Shown here piece after piece: positions 1-6,099 of a stretch of 15,044 nucleotides of DNA. Under the pieces are notes generated by a model, which worked only from the letters and a program-made list of their open reading frames with translations, ran no database searches and was not told where the DNA came from. The stretch lies in the NCBI GenBank assembly GCA_964623315.1, contig CAZUSU010000041.1, positions 1 to 15,044 of the forward strand, written 5' to 3'. How positions within the stretch are numbered: position 1 is the first letter of the stretch; each line of letters opens with the position of its first letter. This stretch comes from CAZUSU01 sp964623315. Lineage in GTDB: Bacteria; Patescibacteriota; Patescibacteriia; Magasanikbacterales; 2-02-FULL-50-9b. Position numbers and translations under genes: made by a program.

Positions 1-75
1 TGAAATTGACATGCCGTCGTCTTTGACGGCTGAAATGATTTTTGCCTTCTGCTCTGGACTAATATATTGCGCCAT
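1..75 (-). CDS. Transposase N-terminus (OrfA-like, partial)
   Basis: Only the first 25 codons are present, from the ATG at 75 down to base 1, with no stop in the window. The peptide begins MAQYISPEQKAKII and continues SAVKDDGMSIS. This resembles the start of the helix-turn-helix domain of IS3-type OrfA proteins, which bind the element's ends during transposition; the helix rich in K/E followed by a G-x-S turn is the visible signature. It sits just inside a plausible IS terminus, which supports the call. The catalytic part is not visible. It could instead be another HTH DNA-binding protein. Confidence 0.6.
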   Translation of the reverse strand, partial: MAQYISPEQKAKIISAVKDDGMSIS

Positions 76-136
76 ACTGACATGTAGTTATGTTCCTGCT
101 AATGCTAGGAACTAAGTGTCAAGTATACGGGGTACA
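1..136 (-). mobile_element. End of an IS3-like insertion sequence (partial)
   Basis: Read on the minus strand, the sequence starts TGTACCCCGTATACTTGACA at 136, a TGTA-type terminus like those of IS3-family (IS150-like) elements. About 60 nt later comes the ATG of a transposase-like ORF that runs off the window at base 1. Between them is an inverted repeat, GTTCCT (92-97) with AGGAAC (107-112). The boundary at 136 is inferred from the terminus-like bases only. The other end and any target duplication lie outside the window, so family and edge are uncertain. Confidence 0.45.
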
Positions 137-168
137 CGCCAATGTCATGATGTCCGCCCGGCTACCCA

Positions 169-197
169 TTGAATTTCAGGAGACTTTCTTGTAGAAT
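169..197 (+). promoter_or_regulatory. Promoter for tRNA-Val(UAC)
   Basis: TTGAAT (169-174), a 17-nt spacer and TAGAAT (192-197) form a good sigma-70-type promoter about 75 nt upstream of the mature tRNA. The predicted 5' leader carries a short copy of the tRNA's own first bases (226-238) and a small inverted repeat TTTGCGC/GCGCAAA (241-256). Confidence 0.5.
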
Positions 198-225
198 GGT
201 TCTGAGTTTGTCCTTGTCACCGCAT

Positions 226-282
226 TCGGACGCTTAGCGATTTGCGCAAGCGCAAAGCGCATTGCTCGCTCGGACGCTTAGC
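226..282 (+). repeat. Direct repeat of the tRNA-Val 5' end
   Basis: The 13-mer TCGGACGCTTAGC occurs at 226-238 and again at 270-282, where it forms the 5' acceptor strand and start of the D-arm of tRNA-Val(UAC). The two copies are 44 nt apart. This could be a remnant of a tandem tRNA copy or of a recombination event. Confidence 0.6.
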
Positions 283-345
283 TCAGCTGGTTAGAGCGCC
301 TCGTTTACACCGAGGAGGCCGGGGGTTCGAACCCCTCAGCGTCCA
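272..345 (+). tRNA. tRNA-Val (anticodon UAC)
   Basis: The cloverleaf folds cleanly. The acceptor stem is GGACGCT with AGCGTCC, discriminator A345. The D-arm is GCTC/GAGC. The anticodon stem CCTCG/CGAGG encloses loop TTTACAC with anticodon TAC. The T-arm has loop TTCGAAC and one G-U pair. The anticodon reads GUA and other valine codons by wobble. The 3' CCA is not encoded (TAT follows), so CCA must be added after processing. A palindromic terminator begins at the discriminator base. Confidence 0.95.
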
Positions 346-380
346 TATAAAATCTCCACCTATAGGTGGAGATTTTATAT
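345..380 (+). terminator. Perfect palindromic terminator after tRNA-Val
   Basis: A perfect 36-nt palindrome: arm ATATAAAATCTCCACC, central TATA, then the exact complement ending in TTTTATAT. The GC-rich core CTCCACC/GGTGGAG flanked by A and T tracts makes a Rho-independent terminator that could work in both directions. It overlaps the last tRNA base. Confidence 0.8.
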
Positions 381-500
381 TTGATGAAAGAGGGGTTCGA
401 AGCCGGCTCACGCGTCCGAGCGTGCGCAGGACGCAATCGTGAGCCGGCCGGCCCGAACGCGCCAGATGCGTGGCGCGTGAGGCGAATCCTACAGCACCAT
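381..500. other. Gene-free, GC-rich, hairpin-rich spacer
   Basis: I see no convincing gene here. Two strong inverted repeats are present. GCCGGCTCACG (402-412) pairs with CGTGAGCCGGC (438-448) and encloses a nested CGTCC/GGACG stem. ACGCGCC (457-463) pairs with GGCGCGT (472-478). A T-arm-like GAGGGGTTCGAA lies just before them at 391-402. No U-tract follows either hairpin, so they do not look like terminators. The stretch may be a structured RNA, a palindromic repeat element or tRNA-derived debris. Confidence 0.5.
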
Positions 501-956
501 TTATTTGAGAGTAAATTCTTCACTTTCGTCATCGCCGTAAATTTCATCGTCCCAATATTTCAGGTAGTTTGGTTTGAGCACCCAGATTTTTGAACCCCAC
601 ACATTTGTCAGTATCCACCTAATCGTCAGTATGTCGCGAAGATCAGGAAATTTTTTGTACAACAGCTTAATACCCGTTGCCATTTCGGCTGGATTTTTTG
701 CGGGGCGGCAAACACCAAGCCCCTGTATCGCCTTTCTATTCTTGTGATTATTTGGGTCAAACCAAGCAATAGAAAAAGCGACTTTTGGATTTTTTAAAAT
801 CATCTTGCTATGTTTTGTGTTCTTGGGGCTGATAAAATAAATCGTCGCCTTTTCATCTATAGCAAAATAAACATTTGCCAGCCAAACATCCTTCTTGTGA
901 TGAGAAGCAATCACCAGTAACTTTTGTTTTTTTATAAATTTCAGCGGTTTTTTCAT
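501..956 (-). CDS. Pyridoxamine 5'-phosphate oxidase-like split-barrel protein
   Basis: A 151-residue protein resembling the small FMN-binding split-barrel (pyridoxamine-phosphate-oxidase-like) family. The start MKKPLKFIKKQKLLVIAS is the usual opening helix and first strand, followed by WLANVYFAIDEKATIYFIS and a strand pattern with SKMILKNPKVAFSI, typical of this fold (seen as pattern). Members bind FMN, F420 or heme, or act as general flavin reductases; the substrate cannot be told. The C-terminus ends in an acidic tail (DDEIYGDDESEEF). I chose the ATG at 956 because the -10 TATAAT ends six bases upstream, which implies a leaderless mRNA; a longer reading from 995 would run back through the promoter. 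It diverges from the 1022 operon. Confidence 0.75.
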   Translation of the reverse strand: MKKPLKFIKKQKLLVIASHHKKDVWLANVYFAIDEKATIYFISPKNTKHSKMILKNPKVAFSIAWFDPNNHKNRKAIQGLGVCRPAKNPAEMATGIKLLYKKFPDLRDILTIRWILTNVWGSKIWVLKPNYLKYWDDEIYGDDESEEFTLK

Positions 957-962
957 AGATAC

Positions 963-991
963 ATTATACCCCAGCCCATGGTGGTTGTCAC
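963..991 (-). promoter_or_regulatory. Promoter of the split-barrel gene
   Basis: On the minus strand: GTGACA (991-986), 17-nt spacer, perfect TATAAT (968-963). The ATG starts at 956, so the expected transcription start falls on or next to the start codon. The -35 overlaps that of the divergent plus-strand promoter. Confidence 0.7.
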
Positions 992-1012
992 ACATCCCCG
1001 ATGTGCTATAAT
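985..1012 (+). promoter_or_regulatory. Promoter of the 1022-3251 operon
   Basis: TTGTCA (985-990), a 16-nt spacer and perfect TATAAT (1007-1012). The ATG at 1022 is nine bases further on, so the leader would be about 2-4 nt. The spacer contains the inverted repeat CACATC-CCC-GATGTG (991-1005), a possible operator. Confidence 0.7.
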
Positions 1013-1021
1013 TGCATTATT

Positions 1022-1264
1022 ATGTCCCAACGTTGGATAGGACTTGTTTTAATAGCCGTCGGTTTTCATATGGTGTACAAGACGGATTCGTATTTTAGTT
1101 TTTTGGGGCGCAACGATTGGGCCGAAGAACATTTTAGCGGTGGTTCACGATTTTTTTATAAATTGATCGGATGCGTCATCTGTTTTTTAGGCGTGCTTGG
1201 TGTATCCGGCGTCCTGCAGGGCGCGGCCGTTGGACTACTCACCACCGTGTTTGGTCCAAAATGA
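1022..1264 (+). CDS. Small two-helix membrane protein, unknown function
   Basis: 80 residues with two hydrophobic segments, roughly residues 4-20 (WIGLVLIAVGFHMVY) and 46-74 (YKLIGCVICFLGVLGVSG and onward), separated by a polar loop carrying GRNDWAEEHF and GGSRFFYK. The two-helix layout with a WAEEH...GGSR loop recalls small hypothetical proteins frequent in Patescibacteria (recalled, not searched). No enzyme motif is present. I start at the ATG at 1022 because the in-frame upstream codons lie inside the promoter -10 box. It is the first gene of a tightly packed operon; the methyltransferase begins three bases after its TGA. Confidence 0.7.
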   Translation: MSQRWIGLVLIAVGFHMVYKTDSYFSFLGRNDWAEEHFSGGSRFFYKLIGCVICFLGVLGVSGVLQGAAVGLLTTVFGPK

Positions 1265-1267
1265 GTT

Positions 1268-1816
1268 ATGACGTTTCCCCCCATCAAAGTTGAAAAAATA
1301 ATTTCATTTGCCGCGCTAAAATCCGGCATGCGCGTTGCGGATTTTTTTGCCGGTCGGGGTCACCTCACCTTACCGGCCGCACAACGGGTGGGTCCGGCGG
1401 GGCGCGTGTGGGCGGTGGATCAAAACGATGAATGGTTTCCACAGATACAACACGCGGCGCGCGATGTGTCACTGGAAAATGTGCGCACCATCAGGATGGC
1501 CGATCTCATGGACGCCGAGGCGCTTCCCGATATTCCGTCGCACTCGCTTAACGCCGTCATTATTTTTAATAATCAACTGTCAGCAAGCGCAACAGAGTTA
1601 CTCATTGCGCACGCGGCGCGCCTATTGCAACCGCACGGCTTTTTAATTCTTGGTGACGTTAATAATCACTCACAAAATCCGTATAGAGACGCGCTCGGTT
1701 CCGGTACGTCCCGTCACGAAGCATTTCTTTGCGCACATGATCACGGCTTTTCTTTAGTTGACGAATGTGCGCCGAGCCGCTATCATTATGCGCTGAAGAT
1801 GACCCTTGCCGCATAA
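1268..1816 (+). CDS. Class I SAM-dependent methyltransferase
   Basis: 182 residues with a Rossmann methyltransferase fold. Motif I is VADFFAGRGHLT (about residues 23-34), the glycine-rich SAM loop. The acidic residue ending beta-2 is D51 in WAVDQND. A motif II-like D79 lies in IRMADLM. Later come strand-like AVIIFNN and FLILGDV. The first half resembles ubiE/arsM-like and tRNA-m1A-type methyltransferases (an xGMRVADFFAGRGHLTLPAA opening), but no substrate signature is visible. It would transfer a methyl group from S-adenosylmethionine to an unknown target in the cytoplasm. It lies in the operon between two small membrane proteins. The fold is clear; the substrate is open. Confidence 0.85.
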   Translation: MTFPPIKVEKIISFAALKSGMRVADFFAGRGHLTLPAAQRVGPAGRVWAVDQNDEWFPQIQHAARDVSLENVRTIRMADLMDAEALPDIPSHSLNAVIIFNNQLSASATELLIAHAARLLQPHGFLILGDVNNHSQNPYRDALGSGTSRHEAFLCAHDHGFSLVDECAPSRYHYALKMTLAA

Positions 1817-1837
1817 CCGGCATAACCGCTCAATCAC

Positions 1838-2227
1838 ATGCAATTTTTTACGTGGAACTACTGGTTTGCTTTCCCCCCGTTCATTACCCCGCGATTTTTA
1901 GTAATCACGTTGTCATTTTTTTCCGCTCTGCTCATTGGCGGCATCATTTTACAAATGCGCGAAGCGGCCATTTCGGATCGTTATATTCGTCAGATGAGCA
2001 AACGCATCGGCCGCGCCGCTATTTGGATTGGTGCCATCGGCTTGTTGCTGATGTTTGCCCGCGTACAACGCGCGCCGGTGTTTATGTACCGCTACTGGCT
2101 GTTATTTTTGGGTGTTGGTGCCGCAATTTCTGTGTGGCGCATTCAGCGTTATGGTGAAAAGCGTCGTGAGGCGCTGGAACAGGAGTCACGCAAATTTGAA
2201 CTGCACGATAAATATTTGAACATTTAA
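1838..2227 (+). CDS. Three-helix membrane protein, unknown function
   Basis: 129 residues. Hydrophobic segments lie at about 20-38 (FLVITLSFFSALLIGGIIL), 57-76 (GRAAIWIGAIGLLLMFARV) and 85-101 (RYWLLFLGVGAAISVW). The C-terminal 28 residues are strongly charged and probably helical (RRYGEKRREALEQE-like), which suggests a cytoplasmic tail. I do not recognise a family. The start ATG at 1838 follows the methyltransferase stop by 21 bases with no clear Shine-Dalgarno sequence. It is separated from the YraN-like gene by only 3 bases, so co-transcription is likely. Confidence 0.7.
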   Translation: MQFFTWNYWFAFPPFITPRFLVITLSFFSALLIGGIILQMREAAISDRYIRQMSKRIGRAAIWIGAIGLLLMFARVQRAPVFMYRYWLLFLGVGAAISVWRIQRYGEKRREALEQESRKFELHDKYLNI

Positions 2228-2230
2228 TGT

Positions 2231-2563
2231 ATGCGCAAGGAGGGGGATCGGGGCGAAGCAGTTGCGCGGCGCGTGATGGAAAGCGCCGGCTATGTTATTT
2301 TAGCGAACAATTTTTGCGTACGCGGCGGCGAAATTGATATTGTCGCCCGTGCGCCGGATGGCACCACGGTTATGGTGGAAGTAAAATTGCGCGCTGTGGA
2401 ACCCCTTGACCACCGCGCGCTCATGCCGCGCAAAAAATTTTTATGTATGCGGCGTGCGGCGGCGGCATGGTGTGTTAAAAATAACGCGTGCGGCCCGCGG
2501 CGATTTGATTTATTGCTCATAGTGCGTGCGCGGAAAATCATCTGGTATAAAGGAATTAATTAG
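2231..2563 (+). CDS. yraN: YraN family (UPF0102) nuclease-fold protein
   Basis: 110 residues, the usual length of the UPF0102/YraN family. The family pattern is present in order: G(D)RGEAVARR helix, GYVILANNF strand, RGGEIDIVA (about residues 31-39) and MVEVKLR (about 49-55). The E/D...E-x-K arrangement matches the restriction-endonuclease-like core (GEID plus EVK) that would bind a metal. Family members are linked to DNA processing, but the biochemical role is not settled. The MPRKK segment matches the family's TPRKQ. The stop is one base before the ATG of the next gene. Confidence 0.88.
   Translation: MRKEGDRGEAVARRVMESAGYVILANNFCVRGGEIDIVARAPDGTTVMVEVKLRAVEPLDHRALMPRKKFLCMRRAAAAWCVKNNACGPRRFDLLLIVRARKIIWYKGIN
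2543..2551 (+). promoter_or_regulatory. Extended -10 promoter for the HTH gene
   Basis: TGG followed by TATAAA (2546-2551) forms an extended -10 inside the last codons of yraN, 13 bases before the ATG at 2565. No -35 is apparent. AAAGGA just downstream could act as a weak ribosome site. It may allow the AT-rich gene its own transcription. Confidence 0.35.
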
Positions 2564-2564
2564 T

Positions 2565-3251
2565 ATGAAGCAGAAAGGGTATCTGCGAGAAAAAGCAGTT
2601 GCATTACGACAGCGCGGATGGAGTTATCCGATGATAACAAAAAAACTTGGCGTGCCGAAGGCGACGTTATCCTGCTGGTTTAAAGGGCTTATTCCTTCTA
2701 AATATGCAAGTGATAAAATAAAAAAGCGACGGCAAAAAAATGTTATGGCTATGCAAAAGAAAGCTCGGGCTATTCATAGGATCAAATGGGAAAAGAGAAT
2801 AAATAATATTTATGCTTCTGCTGATGAATCGGTGGGGAGGATCACCCCCCGTACCTATCTGTATGATGTTATGCTTTCAATGCTCCATTTATGTGAAGGA
2901 AGTAAAAGAATTGATCTAGTGGAATTCGCAAATTCAAATACAGAAATAGTTCGTTTATATATTTTTTTGTTACAAAAGGTTTTTAAAGTTCGGCGATCAG
3001 ACATGAAAGTATATTTACATTTGCGTTCAGATCAGGATACTAATCGCGAAAATGAGTATTGGGCAAAAATAACCCACATACCGATTCAAAATTTTAAAAA
3101 ATCCCAATTTGATAAACGAACACTTGGCAAGAAAACCAGAATCGGGTATCATGGTGTTTGCACGATCCAAATAATTGATACGGCAAAAGGACGTTGGATT
3201 CAAGATTATTCAAGATTGTTAATTCAACGTTTCAAACCATTTTTTGGCTAG
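2565..3251 (+). CDS. HTH plus LAGLIDADG-like homing-nuclease-type protein
   Basis: 228 residues. The N-terminus (about 4-45) is a helix-turn-helix of homeodomain/resolvase type (REKAVALRQRGWSYPMITKKLGVPKATLSCW). After a basic linker (KKRRQKN) the C-terminal two-thirds contains YDVMLSMLHLCEGSKRI, VEFANSNTEIVRLYI and an acidic HLRSDQD. This layout resembles a family in bacteria of HTH proteins with a LAGLIDADG-like nuclease fold; G/E in LCEGSK would be the metal-site region (recalled pattern, not searched). The DNA is visibly richer in A+T than the surrounding genes, and it abuts tRNA-Val(GAC) by 10 bases, suggesting acquisition by transfer. Cleavage activity is only an inference; it could be a regulator. 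Confidence 0.55.
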   Translation: MKQKGYLREKAVALRQRGWSYPMITKKLGVPKATLSCWFKGLIPSKYASDKIKKRRQKNVMAMQKKARAIHRIKWEKRINNIYASADESVGRITPRTYLYDVMLSMLHLCEGSKRIDLVEFANSNTEIVRLYIFLLQKVFKVRRSDMKVYLHLRSDQDTNRENEYWAKITHIPIQNFKKSQFDKRTLGKKTRIGYHGVCTIQIIDTAKGRWIQDYSRLLIQRFKPFFG

Positions 3252-3260
3252 CGTATTTTT

Positions 3261-3336
3261 GGGCGGTTGGCGCAGGGGTTAGCGCGCGTCGTTGACATCG
3301 ACGAGGCCAGAGGTTCAAATCCTCTACCGCCCACCA
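3261..3336 (+). tRNA. tRNA-Val (anticodon GAC)
   Basis: Acceptor GGGCGGT/ACCGCCC, D-arm GCGC/GCGC, anticodon stem CGTCG/CGACG with loop TTGACAT (anticodon GAC, reading GUC and GUU), and T-arm AGAGG/CCTCT with loop TTCAAAT. Discriminator A3333 is followed by an encoded CCA, unlike the first tRNA-Val. It lies 10 bases after the preceding stop and is convergent with the minus gene ending at 3350. Confidence 0.95.
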
Positions 3337-3349
3337 GAAAATGTGTCCT

Positions 3350-3793
3350 TTATATTTTTTTCAAATCTCCTGCAATCACCACCGGTTTCATCCCCCAAAT
3401 TTCTTCCCGATAGGCCATGTCCGGCACGGGCCATAGCAGAAAAATTTTTTTGTTAAAGTGAAACGCGAGCCCCATTTCCATGAGCGTGTTCGGCCCCACA
3501 TAACCGGCGACCCCGTTCTTATCATAGTTTGCAATGAGCACGGCGTCGCTCCACGCAACTTTTTGAAAGTGTGCACGCATGCACGCGTCGTACTTCTGCC
3601 AAAACGGGTGAGAGAGATCATCGCCAACGGCTTTTTTTATGGCGTAATACTCCAATGATGAAATAGCATTGCCTTGGTGGTCGGTGCTGGTGAGCGGCGG
3701 CATCTGCACGTCGTGTCCACGCGCCGCCAGTGCTCCACGCAACGTATCCATTTCATTAATAAACGCAATTGAACCGCACAACGTAATTTTCAT
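3350..3793 (-). CDS. Nucleoside 2-deoxyribosyltransferase-like protein
   Basis: 147 residues. It opens MKITLCGSIAFINEM, the nucleotide-binding GSI loop of the nucleoside-deoxyribosyltransferase/TIR-like fold. AWSDAVLIANYDKNG (about 80-94) and GPNTLMEMGLAFHFNKKIFLL (about 100-120) follow; E106 in LMEMGLA is in the position of the catalytic nucleophile. Family enzymes exchange or hydrolyse the base of nucleosides or nucleoside monophosphates. It shares a divergent promoter region with pyrG (CTP synthesis), a suggestive nucleotide-metabolism context. I chose the ATG at 3793 because -10 TACAAT lies eight bases upstream; the ORF open to 3853 extends into the promoter. Specificity is unknown. Confidence 0.7.
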   Translation of the reverse strand: MKITLCGSIAFINEMDTLRGALAARGHDVQMPPLTSTDHQGNAISSLEYYAIKKAVGDDLSHPFWQKYDACMRAHFQKVAWSDAVLIANYDKNGVAGYVGPNTLMEMGLAFHFNKKIFLLWPVPDMAYREEIWGMKPVVIAGDLKKI

Positions 3794-3801
3794 ATGCGGT
3801 G

Positions 3802-3810
3802 ATTGTAACA
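3802..3810 (-). promoter_or_regulatory. Extended -10 promoter, deoxyribosyltransferase-like gene
   Basis: Minus-strand TGT then TACAAT, eight bases before the ATG at 3793, predicts a 1-2 nt leader. No clear -35. It lies next to the pyrG -35 (3815-3820). Confidence 0.5.
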
Positions 3811-3814
3811 TTTT

Positions 3815-3844
3815 TTGCCACAACCCCCTAATATGCGCTACACT
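3815..3844 (+). promoter_or_regulatory. pyrG promoter
   Basis: TTGCCA (3815-3820), 18-nt spacer, TACACT (3839-3844). The ATG at 3856 follows after 11 bases, giving a predicted leader of only a few nucleotides. No pyrG attenuator-type leader fits in this space. Confidence 0.6.
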
Positions 3845-3855
3845 ACTTCCCAAGT

Positions 3856-5493
3856 ATGACGCGTTTCATTTTTGTTGTTGGTGGCGTAATGAGCGGAGTG
3901 GGGAAGGGTGTCACCACCTCTTCACTCGGCTTGCTGTTAAAATCAAAGGGCTTTCGCGTCACAGCCGTCAAAATAGACCCATACATCAATGTGGACGCCG
4001 GCACCATGAACCCCACCGAGCACGGTGAAGTGTTTGTCACCACGGACGGCGACGAGACGGATCAGGACACGGGAAACTACGAGCGGTTCCTTGATACCAC
4101 ACTATACAGCGACAACTACATGACCACGGGTCGCGTGTATCAATCGGTCATTGAACGCGAACGCGCCATGGGTTACGGCGGCAAATGTGTGGAGGTGGTT
4201 CCCCATGTGCCGCAAGAAATTATTCGTCGCATAGAAAATGCGGCGCGTAAAACAAAGTCGGAAATTGTTTTAATTGAAGTGGGCGGCACCGTGGGCGAAT
4301 ATCAAAATATTTTATTTTTGGAAGCGGCGCGCATGATGAAATTAAAAACGCCCCGTGCGGTGCAAACAATTCTGGTTAGTTATTTGCCGGTACCAACCAA
4401 TCTCGGCGAAATGAAAACCAAACCCACACAGTATGCCGTGCGGACGTTAAATAGCGCCGGTATTCAGCCGGACATGATTGTGTGTCGCGGCCCGCAAGCG
4501 CTCGATGAGCCGCGCAAAGAAAAAATTGCCACGCACTGCGGCGTGGCGCCAGAGGATGTTATCAGTGCGCCGGATGTCAAGACCGTTTATGATGTGCCGC
4601 TTATATTGGAAGCGCAACACGCCGAGAAAATAATTTTAAAAAAATTTGGACTAAAGCCGCGTCAGCGAGATCTCAAAGAGTGGCGCGCACTTGTCAAAAA
4701 AATTCATCACGTACGGCGCGAAGTGCGTATTGCAGTGGTCGGTAAATATTTTGCCACGGGCGATTATGTTTTATCCGATTCGTACATTTCTGTTATTGAG
4801 GCGTTGAAACACGCCGGCTGGGCAAACAACGTGCAGGTAAAATTAGAATGGCTTTCGTCAGAAGAATTTGAACATTCTCCCGCGGCGCGCAAAAAATTGG
4901 CCAGTTATGCCGGCATCGTGGTCCCCGGCGGTTTTGGCACGCGCGGGGTAGAAGGGAATATCGCCGCCATTCGTTATGCGCGCGAAAACAAAATTCCCTT
5001 TTTTGGTTTGTGCTACGGTCTGCAACTGGCCGTCATAGAATTTTCACGTCACGTCGCCGGCCTCCACCACGCGCACACCGAAGAGGTCAATCCCAAATCA
5101 CCGCATCCGGTGATTCACTTTATGCCGGAACAGGCAAACAATGTGGCACAGCAAAAATACGGTGGCACCATGCGTTTAGGCGCCTACCGATGCACGCTTA
5201 AAAACGCCACCATTGCCCGTCGCGCATACGGCGTGTCAGAAATTATAGAGCGACATCGCCATCGTTACGAATTAAATAACGAGTATCGCGCGCGTCTGGA
5301 AAAAGCAGGCCTCGTATGTTCCGGCGTTAATCCGGATCGGAATCTGGTAGAAATTGTTGAATTGCCACGCGCCATACACCCGTGGTTTTTGGGCGTTCAA
5401 TTTCATCCGGAATTTTTATCGCGACCCCTGCGGCCACATCCATTGTTCAAGGACTTTATACGCGCATGTCGCCGGCGCATAAAAAATATATGA
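3856..5493 (+). CDS. pyrG: CTP synthase
   Basis: A 545-residue, full-length CTP synthase that makes CTP from UTP, ATP and glutamine in the cytoplasm. The N-terminal synthase half has a P-loop (SGVGKGVTT, 13-21), KIDPYINVDAGTMNP (39-53), HGEVFVTTDGDETDQDTGNYERF (about 56-78) and KTKPTQ (187-192). The C-terminal glutaminase has the oxyanion glycines PGGFGTRG (357-364), nucleophile Cys386 in FGLCYGLQ, and His517/Glu519 in VQFHPEF. The P-loop sequence VMSGVGKG differs from the common VVSSLGKG, but all catalytic residues are kept. It is expressed from its own near-leaderless promoter, and its TGA overlaps the next ATG (ATGA), so the downstream coiled-coil protein is likely translationally coupled. 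Confidence 0.97.
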   Translation: MTRFIFVVGGVMSGVGKGVTTSSLGLLLKSKGFRVTAVKIDPYINVDAGTMNPTEHGEVFVTTDGDETDQDTGNYERFLDTTLYSDNYMTTGRVYQSVIERERAMGYGGKCVEVVPHVPQEIIRRIENAARKTKSEIVLIEVGGTVGEYQNILFLEAARMMKLKTPRAVQTILVSYLPVPTNLGEMKTKPTQYAVRTLNSAGIQPDMIVCRGPQALDEPRKEKIATHCGVAPEDVISAPDVKTVYDVPLILEAQHAEKIILKKFGLKPRQRDLKEWRALVKKIHHVRREVRIAVVGKYFATGDYVLSDSYISVIEALKHAGWANNVQVKLEWLSSEEFEHSPAARKKLASYAGIVVPGGFGTRGVEGNIAAIRYARENKIPFFGLCYGLQLAVIEFSRHVAGLHHAHTEEVNPKSPHPVIHFMPEQANNVAQQKYGGTMRLGAYRCTLKNATIARRAYGVSEIIERHRHRYELNNEYRARLEKAGLVCSGVNPDRNLVEIVELPRAIHPWFLGVQFHPEFLSRPLRPHPLFKDFIRACRRRIKNI

Positions 5494-6038
5494 AACAGTT
5501 TGAACACCAAAGAGATGTCGCGCCGCCGCCGGAACAAACCGAGCGATTAGCTGACGTCATTCCCATGCGCGCGCGTTTGAAAGAAGCGCTCACGGCGCGT
5601 TCCGAAACGGCAGAACCATCCGGCGACACCACAGAATTACTCAATGATCGCGCCGCACTGATCAAACAGCAAGAACTGTTAGAAAGAGATCGCGTCTATG
5701 AAGCGGCACATGAATTCCAACAGGTCCTGCAGGAGGCCGCCGCAGAACAAGCCAAATATGAAGCCGTGGCCGCGCGCTTTCAAGAAACCGAATCGCAGGG
5801 AGCCGTTTCAAAATTTTTATCTTCATCGTTTGGCGAGCGCGCCCTTCTGCAACAGCGAATGCAGGCGCACAAAACAAAGCACGCCAGCATATTAAAATAC
5901 GCCGCCACTCTGGAACCATCCGCCCGTATTGCCGAAGAAAAACGCACGGCACTGCGCGAAATTACACAGCAGATTGCGCAGATTGACGAGGCGTTGGAGC
6001 GGCAAAATAAGAGTACATCCTTGCGGCAATCTGCGTAA
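5490..6038 (+). CDS. Coiled-coil protein of unknown function
   Basis: 182 residues, almost entirely charged/alanine-rich helix with heptad-like spacing, e.g. LIKQQELLERDRVYEAAHEF, LQEAAAEQAKYEAVAARF and a final REITQQIAQIDEALERQ. There is no signal peptide or membrane segment. A weakly polar break (GAVSKFLSSSFGERAL) lies between the two helical blocks, suggesting a helical hairpin. I start at 5490 because ATGA overlaps the pyrG stop. An in-frame ATG at 5466 would extend it by eight residues into pyrG. I do not recognise a family. Coupling to pyrG suggests fixed stoichiometry, not necessarily shared function. Confidence 0.65.
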   Translation: MKQFEHQRDVAPPPEQTERLADVIPMRARLKEALTARSETAEPSGDTTELLNDRAALIKQQELLERDRVYEAAHEFQQVLQEAAAEQAKYEAVAARFQETESQGAVSKFLSSSFGERALLQQRMQAHKTKHASILKYAATLEPSARIAEEKRTALREITQQIAQIDEALERQNKSTSLRQSA

Positions 6039-6066
6039 TAAAAGTATTCGGGGAAAAAAACATCTA

Positions 6067-6095
6067 TTGACACAGAGTTAGCCGCGCGCTACACT
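6067..6095 (+). promoter_or_regulatory. nusA operon promoter
   Basis: Consensus TTGACA (6067-6072), 17-nt spacer, TACACT (6090-6095): a strong promoter. The start codon is at 6139, so unlike pyrG or prfB this mRNA has a leader of about 36 nt, beginning inside the palindrome at 6100-6122. Confidence 0.8.
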
Positions 6096-6099
6096 GTTT

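Noticed and set aside
242..593. ORFs over and after tRNA-Val(UAC) on both strands
   Set aside because: They run through the tRNA and its palindromic terminator; peptides such as GRGFEP are the usual artefact of reading tRNA T-arms.
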